Of a stretch of 62,000 nucleotides of DNA, positions 41,317 through 52,125 are shown one piece after another. The notes under the pieces were generated by a model. It saw only the letters and a list, made by a program, of their open reading frames with translations. It was not told where the DNA came from and searched no databases. Within the stretch, counting starts at the first letter, position 1; each line of letters opens with the position of its first letter. Origin of the DNA: Acanthaster planci. Its lineage: Eukaryota > Echinodermata > Asteroidea > Valvatida > Acanthasteridae. Made by a program: the position numbers and the translations under genes. Location of the stretch: positions 2,602,864 through 2,664,863 of the forward strand of contig NW_019091360.1 in the NCBI RefSeq assembly GCF_001949145.1, read 5' to 3'.

Positions 41317-41579
41317 GAACAATTATTAGGCGAACCGGACTGCCGTGGGGTATCCAAATCATACATATGATGATCTTTCTCCACACCACAGGCGCATAAT
41401 CATGTCATGGACATGGTGTTCAAATATGTCAAAGCAAAGCAAACTAAGAAGGTCATGCTTGTGTGCCTTCTCACACAGTTGCTGTATGCTGTTGGGCAGT
41501 CGGAGCTCAGCAGGAACTGCAAAATGCTCTAGTACTAGGCTAGTCTGAATAATCTTGGACCCTTCAAATCACCTTTTTA

Positions 41580-41632
41580 AAACATTTGGACATTGTTGGA
41601 CGATCCCCGACCCCGACAATGTCCAAATGTTT
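41580..41632. repeat. Short hairpin (20-bp inverted repeat)
   Basis: Arms aaacatttggacattgttgg and ccgacaatgtccaaatgttt pair with one mismatch around a 13-base loop. The palindrome ctagtactag lies on both sides (about 41529-41538 and 41651-41660), suggesting a larger inverted-repeat element. Confidence 0.6.
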
Positions 41633-43903
41633 GAAAATGTTTGACTTGGACTAGTACTAGGCCGGCTAGGCCAACTGACTAGTCACATTACTTCAATCTA
41701 GTTTCTAGAATTCTCTTTTTCAAGCAAGTCTTTATCAAAAAAGACGGGTAACGCCTAAGTTACATACATGTACATAATCCACCGCTCTCTTGTAGTGACT
41801 GATCAATAAACATACCGGTAAGCCCAGAAACAGGTCAACGTTTGTCGAGTCACGCCTTGGACAACTCATACCTTCACAGAAATCAGAGCCTGCTCAGAGC
41901 TTACTATTATTGCAATCAACTTGAACAATAATTTGGTTTCTTAGTCGTGTTCATGACCTGATTTGCCGTTTGGCTGCACTCCCTTCCCTACATGCTGGTA
42001 TGGTGACATAGACGTGTCGATGGTCAGGTACCTGGCACTGGTCAACATGGCTGGCTGTTGTTGCATGCAATCTTCACTGGACTCTTCACCATTGCATTGA
42101 ATGGCAGTGTGCCTACTTTTTGAAATTCTGTATCAGTGGAGTGATGTCATGTTTTCATTTACTTCAAAGTTTCTAAAGTTTCTAAAGTAATAATAGTTGT
42201 AACTTGTCCAAGCAAGAATTAAAAAGAAAATAAGGCAATACCCCCCCCACCCCAAATGAGTCCAGAAACATTTCCAAATGAAATCAAGACATAGCAAGTT
42301 TTATTAAGTACACCCCCCCAATAAAAAACTTTTAATGGAAAAAAGAAGACAACGGACGATTTACAGATAAAGGTACAGCCAAAAACTCCTGGTTGGAAGA
42401 CATTATTTACAGTCTCTCACACCAGTGGCTGTGTACTACATTGTACGTACGGATGGTGTGCCCTGCTTGTGCCAGATTGGCATCACGGCCTCTCAGTGGT
42501 TGAGTCAAATTGGTAAACGGTCAGGTTGTTCAACATCCATCAGGTAAACAAACGGTGCTAATGCCCACAGCAGGCACTATGCAGAAGATCTCTGGGGGGG
42601 GGGAGGTTATGAAGATGTTTCCTTGATGTGTTTGTCAAATCTAATCCTTAAACATGCTGAAAAGGAAAGGCATGAAAGTTACATTTGAATTGTGAACATG
42701 AAGGTACGAGTGGTCTTAACTTGAAGTACCGGGGTATGAGTCGTCCAAGGTACGACTTGACTCGAAAGCATAAGCCCAGGTGTTTACTGTCAAAATTGTA
42801 GGCCTACAAACACAATGGTAAAGTCCCTTTAGTGATATATTGATGCTTAAGATGTCAGTCACCAGGTCACGGTACAGTCACCTGATGAAAACATAATTCC
42901 TCCCTCCACCTCTGAAAATGGCCGAGCTGATATTGAAGTTGGCCTTTGACCCAACGTACATGTATGTGACCCAGTACTTTGTAATCAGGAATAAGTCGCT
43001 GAGGCCATTTTACGAAAAAAATTGATGAGGCAGATTGTGTTTATTTTGGAAGTGTACAATGTATGTACGAAAGGTTACCATCAACACACTTGTAATGTGT
43101 ACCATTTGAAAGCTGGTGAAATTCCCTTTCTGAGCATGCATACATGTATCTCAAAAAGTCAATTTGCAATTTATTCCTGATTTCACATATGCACACAAAC
43201 CCACCAGAGGCATGTGCACTGTGTAAGCATACCAAGTGTTTGGTAAGACCCGTAAAGTGGGCCCTAATGTGTACTCTATCAATGGAGGAGTAGACTGTAC
43301 AGAGGTGTGTCTAGTGCTTGGTGTGATTGGTACCCTGTGGGCAATGAAAGGATGGTGATTAAAACCTCCCATTTATCATGAAACAGTCAGTCACCTGGTC
43401 AAAAAACAACTGTTCCCAAGTTTTAGAGATACATGTATATAGATCTACCAAAATGGCTTTTTGGGGGAAGAATTGATTGAGAATCGAGAATTCTAAACTA
43501 AAGTGATTCCTGTGTCGAAGCATTTTGCAATTTCTACAGAGTTTCGACCTCTCAGACAGTACTTGTAAATGTGCTGTAAGGTACAGAGGGATGCCTTTTA
43601 GTTTCTGGAAGTACATGAAGCATACCTTCATGGGTGATTAAAAAAAATCATGCTTATCAAATGCTTTTTAATGTCTTACCTTAATGTCCTTTCATGGCAC
43701 GTACATGTACATGTAGGACGTGGCTTACATTATTTGGACTTCAACCTTTGTGTCAACATCATCTTGAAAACTGCTAATAAGAAGTTAATACATGTAATAC
43801 AAACATGAAAGTCATGAAGTTGTGAGACAAGTGCTCATTTTGTAATGCTAGAAATCACTTTCTTGTATTTTTTGTTTTTTGTAGGTTTTTCTGTCCAGAG
43901 AAA

Positions 43904-45671
43904 ATGACGAACGTCAATCATATTTTTAAGATCCTGTTTGCCTTGCTGTCTGCTGCTGTTGTTCTGTTCATCATTAGTAAGTCCAGTCAGTGCTGTCATT
44001 AAAGGGGTCAGGCGATGAAGTTTTCCTAGATAAAAGTTTTGTTTAACTTTATGCTCTGTAGCAGAAAAAAGTTAATGTTCTGCTGGGTTCATTTGGAAAA
44101 GTGCACTTTTCAAACAAGTAAAAGTTGTCCTAATCTTTTCTGGACAACAGAGGGCACTGTTGCTGTGATGTCACGTAGGGAAGATACTGCTCAGTTTTTA
44201 GGCTTTTCTGTTCAAGCTGTGAACCTGAAATTTGATCTTTGAAATCATTTCTGAGAAAGGTTTGTTCGTCGGGTTATTGCCATGTACTCGACCAACAATG
44301 AAACACCATAGAAAATGAACGTTTGAACAGCAAAGTATTGAAAATTCCAGCATAAATTTTGTGCATAAATCATGCTACATTGAAATTTACCCCGGAATTA
44401 CATCACAGTATTTTTCACGAGTAATTATAATCAAATCCTCAACTGTAGTTGATAAACTCAGGTTTGTCTCAAATTTGATGTCTACTTTTTAAAACTTTCT
44501 GGTTTTGTGATTTAAAACTGTATTGGTTTTTTAAACTAAATTCTCAAAATTTGAATTCTTGGTTTCAGAATTCTTGATTACAACTTACTTAAATCTCAAC
44601 TAGAATGCTCCCTGAAACAATCCTTATGACTGATGTTTACTTCCTTTCGCAGTTTATTCACAAAATAGAAGCACACCTCTTACACCAGCCCGTAATGACG
44701 CAGAGACTACTGGGCAGAATGTACCACTCACGAATTATGGACCACTGTCCAATTGCAGTCTGGCCGACATCAAGAAGAGGCCAGGTGTGGTCATGCTGAC
44801 CACTGCAAACCTGGCCTTTGTGGACTTTGTGCTCAACATGCTGGCAAGTGTCAGACGGGCGGGAGTATGCATCAACACTACGGTCATTGCGGAGGACCAG
44901 ACAGCTTACAAGGTGTTGCACAAATACGCCATGGGGGACCCAGCAGTGCATGTGCGGAAGACGACGTCAGGAGAGATGGACGCGATAGAGCACTCACGCC
45001 ATACTGTAACCCAGTACTACGGGATTATGAATAAACGCCAGGCATACATTTTGGCTTTGTTGGAGCAAGGTCTTGAGATTTTGTTCACCAACTCTGACAC
45101 ATTTTGGTTCAGAAATCCGTTTCCTTATTTTGAAGGCAACTTTGACATGTTCATGAGGGGTACACGGAGCCACTACCCGACGAGACGAGTCAAAGAGACA
45201 AGATTCTGTTCCGGGTTCATATACCTGAAACCAACCAACGCGACCGTGAAGTTTATGAGGGAGTGGGTAAAGATCATGGACAGCAACAAGAAATGGGGGA
45301 ACTACAAACCTGATCAGTCAGTGATGATCAGGTTGCTTCAGGCCGACAAGCCCAAGCATGTCAACGTCAAGATGCTGGACCCAAACCTATTCCCCTGGGG
45401 ACCGGAATTTTTCAACCCTTCATGGCCGAGGAAAAACCACTCGACTGTGGTCATGCACGCTGCCAGCATTCACGGGCATGCCAACAAACTGACGAAGTTC
45501 CAGGAGTATGGCATTTGGTTGGTTGATGTCACAAATTTGGCCGAAGATCTCGGCAAAGTCGGACATATGTACGCTTTTGTGCTTTCATTAGTTTTTTTCC
45601 TGCTCTTCACTGCTGCTTTATGTCTAGGGTCCCATGCGGGGTATAAACTAGTTCCGTACTACAAATACTGA
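43904..45671 (+). CDS. Nucleotide-diphospho-sugar transferase (GT77-like, Nucleotid_trans family)
   Basis: Two exons, 43904-43976 and 44653-45671, joined in phase 1 (att|A gtaagt donor, ttcgcag acceptor) encode 363 residues. Residues 7-26 (IFKILFALLSAAVVLFIIS) form a type II signal anchor, followed by a Ser/Thr-rich stem and NxS/T sites. The catalytic domain starts at about residue 66 (PGVVMLTTANLAFVDF). The metal-site region ILFTNSDTFWFRNP (171-173 is N-S-D) occupies the place of the family's DxD, with the first Asp replaced by Asn. KETRFCSGFIYLKPT and NYKPDQSVMIRLLQ are typical of the family. This implies a Golgi-lumen transferase that moves a sugar from a nucleotide-sugar; donor and acceptor are not predictable. 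A second hydrophobic helix lies near the C-terminus (about 332-354). A splice acceptor (ttttttgtag) 20 bases upstream of the ATG suggests a non-coding first exon. Confidence 0.9.
44091..44182 (+). repeat. Dispersed repeat family B, copy 1
   Basis: Within the intron of the glycosyltransferase gene. Blocks ggaaaagtgcacttttcaaa, agagggcactgttgctgtga and tgtcacgtagggaag recur in the same order on the opposite strand at 47220-47307. Confidence 0.5.
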
Positions 45672-45690
45672 CATTGTCTATAGTGGTGAA

Positions 45691-45696
45691 AATAAA
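45691..45696 (+). terminator. Polyadenylation signal of the glycosyltransferase gene
   Basis: AATAAA 20 bases after the stop codon at 45669-45671. The very short 3' UTR is unusual but possible. Confidence 0.45.
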
Positions 45697-47219
45697 TCAA
45701 ACTTATTTTACTATTCGGAATTAACCTCTGAGGAAGTCAGCACTGTAAATGTTAAACTTCTACACTTGACCACGCTTTACAAATGATTTATTTCAACATT
45801 AAATGTTCCAAGACGTTCATTTGTTTGTATATTTTGAAGCGATTTAATATGCTACTACAATGCCGAATTTGCAAGGCTTATTTGTGTGCAACAAAATCAA
45901 GAAGTACTTTCTTAAAGAAAGAATTAAATAAGTGTGTGTAAATTAACAGGGTGTGAGGTTTGAGGGAAAATGAAATATCAACCAAAAGGGTCACCAGAGG
46001 GCTTGAGCGCCCCACAGCAGCGTAGGATCTATGGTATACATTGTGTTTGCCTGAGGGCAACCATTCAAATGGCCATGCCTTGTGTTATCATTTTTTTTTA
46101 CATAAAAACACCTAAATGGTCAACTCAGGAGTTTCCAGTTTTTGAAGGGGATTGTTTGAAAAAGCCTGAAATTAAGAAAGCGCTGATTAACATATCCTGA
46201 AAGCAGAAAAAAAACCTTACAATTCTCACGCAGCTTAGTACTTAAGGGAGACGGAGAAGCATAGCACTTTTGGCTGACAAAATGTCAACAGCAGAGGGAG
46301 TGGGTTACGTGCAGTTCAGAGGCATTGTCATGGAGACTGGCTATTTGTATGCCCGTTCCTCTTAGTTTTCTTTCCCTTTTTCTGAAATAATTTTTCTTTT
46401 TTTAATTTACCCCGGGAGGGGGGGAGCCACCCAAAGCCTATGTCTGCAGGAAGAAATGTTTCTAGAGAGCAGAACTGGTACCAGATTTCAGTAGATAATT
46501 ACAAGGGGGAAGGTTTAAGATATCACTTGAGTGACCATCCTGCACATGCTCAAAACTGGTTCAGCATAGTATTCTTCCCTACTCTCTCTTATCCTTGATA
46601 GGATGACTTGCATGTAATACATTTATATATTCATCATACAGTGATGCAAAAGTACCATGTGCAATTGTATGTTTTGGGGGTACTTGTAGATAGCAAAACG
46701 TAATGCAGTGTTTCTTGTGTGCCGTTGACAGGGTACGCGATTTTTCAGTTGTGCTATTTTAATGACATATGAAGCAAGATATGGAACGGAGAGCACCCTC
46801 CCACCTTTGTCTTGGTCATTGTTTGATCAGAATCTCAGGAATTCTTTACAGACATCTGGAGGATATGTTAGGTAACTGTTCTCTAGGGTGTGTATAGGGA
46901 TTTGACGTGTGGGGGTACCCCTCCGTCCCATATCTTGCTGGGAATAGTTAATAAAGGACCTTTTTGGTTTTATATTTTTATGTTAATGTGAATTTGTATA
47001 CTGAACAAACTTGTATGTCATCTACTCCTAAGGCAGAAACTTCAGTGTTTCAGCTATTCTGGTACTAAAATTTCCCAGAAATTGGGACATTTTGATGTTT
47101 CTTTTGTGATTTGTCATGTAAGTGGAACAAATTGTGACAGTAGGCCAGTGAGTAAAGTATTTCAGTGAGAAAATTCTGGATTTACAATTTGAACAGAAGA
47201 GCCTCATAATGAACAATGT

Positions 47220-47307
47220 CTTCCTTTGATGACATCACAACACTGCCCTCTTTTGTTAGCAAAACATGGACAATTATGTTTTTAAAAAGTGCACTTTTCC
47301 ATGAGTA
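47220..47307 (-). repeat. Dispersed repeat family B, copy 2
   Basis: The reverse complement reads ggaaaagtgcactttttaaa, then agagggcagtgttgtgatg and tcatcaaaggaag, parallel to 44091-44182. Confidence 0.5.
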
Positions 47308-48416
47308 ACCAAAACGTTACTCGAAATGCACCTGTAAACTTCAGATCATGAACCTTGTAATAGCTATAACGCAACCAGGAATTAGCTGATCTTTGAAACA
47401 GCAAATAATTGAAATTTGCATAAATCTTTCTGAGACTGTCTCTTCATACATGTACATCCTAGGTTTAACAAGTAATATTTACCTTTACATAATGTCTGCA
47501 TTTACATCCCACTAATGTACAAATTTAGTACATGTATAGGGTGTAGAAATCAAGAGTCTGTTCACTTAAATCCTTTTATATTCCAATGTTATTGCGCTGC
47601 AGTGCGTTAATAAATAATGACTTTTTTAAGCAACCATGCCGAAGACTTGTGAAACTTTGAAAAAAAAAAGAGTAAATGTAATTTTCTCTATTCAGTATTT
47701 GTTAATTGTTACGAAACGCATAGGCATACACCTAATTTACAGGGCTGTGGTCAAATCCAGCTGCAAAGGGATTCTTTTGGTTCAGTTCATGGTATAGCTC
47801 ATGACTTGACATAAAACTGGATGACTTGAAATTCTAAAGATATGCAATACAAAACTGCTGCAAACTGCTTGCTGACTACAGTGACCTAAAATACAAATCT
47901 CAAAATACGGAGGGCCTGACGTTTCCATCCTAGCAAAATCTTTCTCAAAGGCAATGAAATTCTGATGAATTTGCAAGGCCACAAAAGCGCTTTAAATTAA
48001 TAGACTTGCAGTCCAAACAGGCTGGAGGCTTGCTACCCTCAATATTTTCTTCGTATAGTGTTTGGTCCAGCACTAAGAATAACTTGTTTGATTTTGAAAA
48101 AATTCTGCATGTGGATTAATCCAAGTTGTGCAGTGTGAATTCAAATTGGTGAGAATTCCCCCGTATACGTACATCACTAATTTCCCTTGCAGTAGTTTAG
48201 CAGCCACCAGAAAGTGAAAATGTCCATAATACAAAGTTAGCAGGGAAAATGTTGAAAGGCAGGATGTCAAGTTATGTCTGGGTACCGATATGATACTCTT
48301 CCAAATTGCGAATCAAAGTTGACGCAACTTACCTGGCATGCCTGGAATTACAGTCTCTGTCAAAGTCCTCCAAAGCAGTTTTAAGGGTAATTTGGAGTGA
48401 ATCCCAGAGGTAAAGC

Positions 48417-48996
48417 NNNNNNNNNNNNNNNNNNNNNNNNNNNNNNNNNNNNNNNNNNNNNNNNNNNNNNNNNNNNNNNNNNNNNNNNNNNNNNNNNNNN
48501 NNNNNNNNNNNNNNNNNNNNNNNNNNNNNNNNNNNNNNNNNNNNNNNNNNNNNNNNNNNNNNNNNNNNNNNNNNNNNNNNNNNNNNNNNNNNNNNNNNNN
48601 NNNNNNNNNNNNNNNNNNNNNNNNNNNNNNNNNNNNNNNNNNNNNNNNNNNNNNNNNNNNNNNNNNNNNNNNNNNNNNNNNNNNNNNNNNNNNNNNNNNN
48701 NNNNNNNNNNNNNNNNNNNNNNNNNNNNNNNNNNNNNNNNNNNNNNNNNNNNNNNNNNNNNNNNNNNNNNNNNNNNNNNNNNNNNNNNNNNNNNNNNNNN
48801 NNNNNNNNNNNNNNNNNNNNNNNNNNNNNNNNNNNNNNNNNNNNNNNNNNNNNNNNNNNNNNNNNNNNNNNNNNNNNNNNNNNNNNNNNNNNNNNNNNNN
48901 NNNNNNNNNNNNNNNNNNNNNNNNNNNNNNNNNNNNNNNNNNNNNNNNNNNNNNNNNNNNNNNNNNNNNNNNNNNNNNNNNNNNNNNNNNNNNNNN
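48417..48996. other. Assembly gap (580 N)
   Basis: A run of N. Open frames across it are artefacts. Confidence 1.
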
Positions 48997-49197
48997 ATCT
49001 TTGGTACTTTTGTCATGTTTCTGCATCGCGAACTGCTTGAACCATTCCAACATCAGATGGTTGAGCACGTCATTGCATATTGAATGGTGACGATGCATGC
49101 ATGACGATTGACCAGATAGACATACATGTACTGTTCATGACATGATTGATACTGATATCGCTAGACTAGAGTTCCTCAGTATATAGAATTCTGTGAC

Positions 49198-49282
49198 TAC
49201 CCCCAGAACTGTGGGGTCCGACGTCCACTCCGCTCCCACAAAGCCTCAAGGGCAGACGTCAGACCTCACAGTTCTGGGGGTA
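49198..49282. repeat. Hairpin with 28-bp arms
   Basis: The left arm 49198-49225 (tacccccagaactgtggggt then ccgacgtc) pairs with 49255-49282 with two mismatches, around a 29-base loop. The stem is GC-rich and contains gacgtc. Confidence 0.75.
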
Positions 49283-49637
49283 CCTGGCGACTAGGCCTGT
49301 AATAATATAGCATGTATGCTCACAGACGTGATAGACGTTCATCATGGATGTTGTCATTCCAACTAGGGTATCGTCTTAGGCCTACCTTTATTGCTAAAAA
49401 AATTACTGAGGCAGCCTGGACCTTGTTGCGACATGCACGACATGTCCGAACTCATAATCACGAAGTCAAAAATTTTAAAAGTAAGCACACAACACTAGGT
49501 AAGTCATTGTAATTCTTTCACCATGCTCAACAAAGTCCATTTGTAACGTTCACATTCAGGACAAAACCAAACCAAATTAAGTGAATTTATTGTACACGTA
49601 TGTATGTGTAATTGCAGCTTTTCTGAGGCTAGACGAA

Positions 49638-52125
49638 ATGGCCTCAGCTAATCTGTCCGATGTAATCACCTTGATTGAGGAGGGAAAAGCTGTCCAGGCA
49701 ACACAGGAGATCGGCCTGTGTTTCCAAGATGGTTCCAGCACCACAAAGCTCACACAGTTTGGCGAGGCCATTCAAGAGATGAAGCAGACAGAGGAACGGC
49801 AGAAAGAGACTTTGAAAGACATCATCCAAGGTATGAAGTTAAAAGCGATCGCCTTTTAATCCCGAACACAGTTTGGCCTCCGTTCACTCCAGGGCTGCTA
49901 CTTTATGTGGCGCCCTCTAGTGACAGAAATATGAAGAGTTACTACAAGGTGGCCTTGCAACAATGCCTCACCTGGTGAACAGCTCCTGCGTGAATAAATA
50001 AAAGGATTGTACACAATCAGTTAGAAATAGGTCACGTAGGACGTTTATTCACCTGTGTGGCTTGGCCAGGCCAGGCCTTTCCACCACAGTGAGAGGACAG
50101 TTTCTTTTGTTAGGAAGTTGAGAGTTGATATTTACAAAAATTTGTCCTCATAGTGTGTTTGGTCTTGTAACATCTATATTTTAACACCCTTGTAGTTCCC
50201 ACAACTATTTTCACTGGCTTTATGGAAACCTGCGCATAAAGTCACAGGAAATCAATAGCTGTAAGTGTCACCTGCAGCCTTAGTCCATGTCATCAAAACT
50301 CTACATCTTTCAGTGCCAAAATGCTTCAAATTCCGAATCTGTCAGGGAATAATGCTGGTATCGCTGTGTATTTTTTTTCTGTGGCTGCAGGATACCTGGA
50401 CATGAAGGATGAGAGAGCAGCCTGTGTGTCACGTGACCAGTCCCATGATGCAGTTACTCCCGAGATAGGCGAGGCCCAAAGAGACAAAGCCAAGAGCTGG
50501 GAGAAACTTGCCACATTCCAACAGGAGGTCCAATATCCTTTATGCAAACATAGAAAAAGCCAATCAGCTCATATGGAATCAGTCATGTGGCGGGAAAAAC
50601 TGGTGGAAGATTTCCATGTTTGTCACAACGTAGGGAATCAGGTTGGCATAGTGGTTCTTTCTTTGTCTCTCAATTCCTGGCTCAGGCCATGTGTGGATTG
50701 GGTTTGCAGTCCCGACCAAATTCCCTTGGTTTTATCCAAAAATTCTTCTGGAGTTTTCTTCCTACTTCTAAAACTGTCAATTCTTCTCATCTCCTCTCTA
50801 CAGGTTTCTTGGGGCTTATGAGCTACATTGTCTGGGGCACTTTTGAGGAATCCTTGGTTTCATTACCAGAAATGCTTAATGACAAGCTTCACTGAAACCT
50901 CCAGTTGTGAAATATTGATGTACATTTTTAACTTGCTTTTTTTGCACTGGCACTAGCTCTCAGTAAAGGCCTACTATTCAATGAAATCTCACATGAAACT
51001 ACACCTGTGATTATTGATGGCAGGAAGACTTCTTTAGATAAATCAGGTGTAAAAGTTGTGTCATAACTAGAACCAGCTTGAAATGTGTGTCGATCATTTA
51101 TCGTAACCAAGTTGTCTACAGCTGTTCAGAGGGAGTTGGATCACTTGGCAGATCTACAGGTTAAACTGGAGAGTCACCGGGAGACAGTGAAGGAGCAGAC
51201 AACCGACGTCCTCCCCAAGACCAGGTGAGTCTCCGCCCCTCCTTTTACCACTAAGTTTCATTACAATCCATAGACAGTTTTCAAGCATGGTAGGATACTT
51301 ATTTGAAGGTTGGTGACACGTTTGTTAAGTTCACTGGAGCTCACTTCAGCAAATAGGAGCCAAATATTCTTTGAAAAAAACCTGAAAACTTGAACTAAAC
51401 CTTGGTTATGAGTGCAAGTAAAGTAATCATCAAATGATTTGGGACTTTTCTTTCAGATACAATGTAAGTCTCTACAAAGCTGCAACCAAGCTAACGTGGG
51501 ATTTCAACAGTCAACCCGAGGAGGTTAAAGGCTGTATCCTTTGCACTCTGACATCCTATTTGTTTGTCTCTCTATCCATTTGTATGCCTGTCTGGTTGGT
51601 CTTAATATTGTCAAAACTCTATTACTACTGTTGGAGAGAAATCTTATCTACCTTTTCCTAAGCTACACTTAAATAGAAAAATGCACCTTTTTGTGTTTTC
51701 TGATCAAGTAAAATGTAGCAATGAAGTTCTGTGGACAAAATATCAAAGAATGTAATATAATACTGGTTAATTTGGAACAAAGATAATGTGAATAAATCTC
51801 ACAGTCACGTAAAACAAAATAAATGTTCTTTATCTGTGAAATATTACTTGACATCTTAGACCAAAAAAAGTTTTGTCCAAATAGAACTTTCATAAAAGAA
51901 GAAAATACCAAACTTTGATACAAATATACAATTTTACAAATATAGAACTTCATGTCATATTTTATTTGCTATCACTTGTTCTTGTTTGGAGCATAATTCC
52001 TTAACAATATCTGACCAGACATTTCAACTTCCAAGGATGTCAGACCATTTTCTCTGGACAGCCGGCAGAACTCCAAATTCTTCATAACCAACTACCTCTG
52101 GGACCTTATTGAATCAACGGCATAA
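49638..52125 (+). CDS. SPC24: Kinetochore protein Spc24 (Ndc80 complex)
   Basis: Spc24 dimerises with Spc25; its coiled coil joins the Ndc80/Nuf2 rod and its C-terminal RWD domain docks the complex on Mis12/CENP-T at the kinetochore. Exons 49638-49830, 50391-50532, 51120-51224, 51457-51533 and 52019-52125 give 207 residues (human 197). The C-terminus (YNVSLYKAATKLTWDFNSQP, EEVKGYISTS, FSLDSRQNSKFFITNYLWDL) follows human SPC24 from YVAQLYHQVSKIEWDYECEP to the end, including the YLW motif. The coiled coil spans about residues 35-145. ATG 49638 is the first in-frame Met and matches the human start region. Introns 2 and 4 carry U12-type signals; intron 2 also holds a SINE. The gene converges with TFIP11. 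Confidence 0.92.
50533..51119 (+). other. SPC24: U12-type AT-AC intron (SPC24 intron 2)
   Basis: The intron begins with a perfect U12 AT-AC donor, ATATCCTTT (50533-50541), and ends TCTAC at 51119. A branch-site-like TATCGTAAC has its branch A at about 51106, 13 bases before the end. Splicing here is phase 2 and restores a Gln codon. The product continues the heptad register L-F-V-V-L-L across the junction (LATFQQEVQAVQRELDHL). The only GT-AG alternative (gag|gtccaa to ttcag at 51129) uses a poor donor and breaks the heptads. Confidence 0.8.
50641..50777 (+). mobile_element. SINE copy inside SPC24 intron 2
   Basis: The A-box-like start (ggttggcatagtggttcttt), the block catgtggattgggtttgcag and the block tggagttttcttcctacttc recur in the same order in the better preserved element at 57386-57633. 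The T-arm/B-box part is missing or diverged here. Confidence 0.6.
51534..52018 (+). other. SPC24: U12-type GT-AG intron (SPC24 intron 4)
   Basis: The donor GTATCCTTT (51534-51542) and branch site TTCCTTAAC (51997-52005) are exact matches to the minor-spliceosome consensus. The branch A lies 13-14 bases before the AG at 52017-52018, the spacing typical of U12 introns. Phase 1 splicing joins Gly to Tyr in the conserved VKGY segment. Confidence 0.93.

Larger units (their letters stand above)
29994..43903. other. Gene-poor interval
   Basis: About 14 kb in which I recognise no gene. All open frames are short (up to about 120 codons) and lack recognisable domains or paired splice signals. It contains a 12-bp tandem repeat (37276-37323), small inverted repeats (41580-41632), a motif repeated three times (40891-41316), a (GT)n-like tract near 39755-39780, several poly(G)/poly(C) runs, and a CpG-richer stretch at about 32820-33090. 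The right end may hold the 5' UTR exon of the glycosyltransferase. Confidence 0.5.
45697..49637. other. Intergenic region between the glycosyltransferase and SPC24
   Basis: It holds repeat family B copy 2, an assembly gap and a 28-bp-arm hairpin. No exon is recognised. Confidence 0.5.

Noticed and set aside
48313-49098. Long open frames on both strands
   Set aside because: They run through 580 N and contain no coding evidence.
50527-51130. GT-AG alternative for SPC24 intron 2
   Set aside because: It keeps frame, but the donor gtccaa is poor, it breaks the coiled-coil heptads, and an exact U12 AT-AC donor lies six bases further on.
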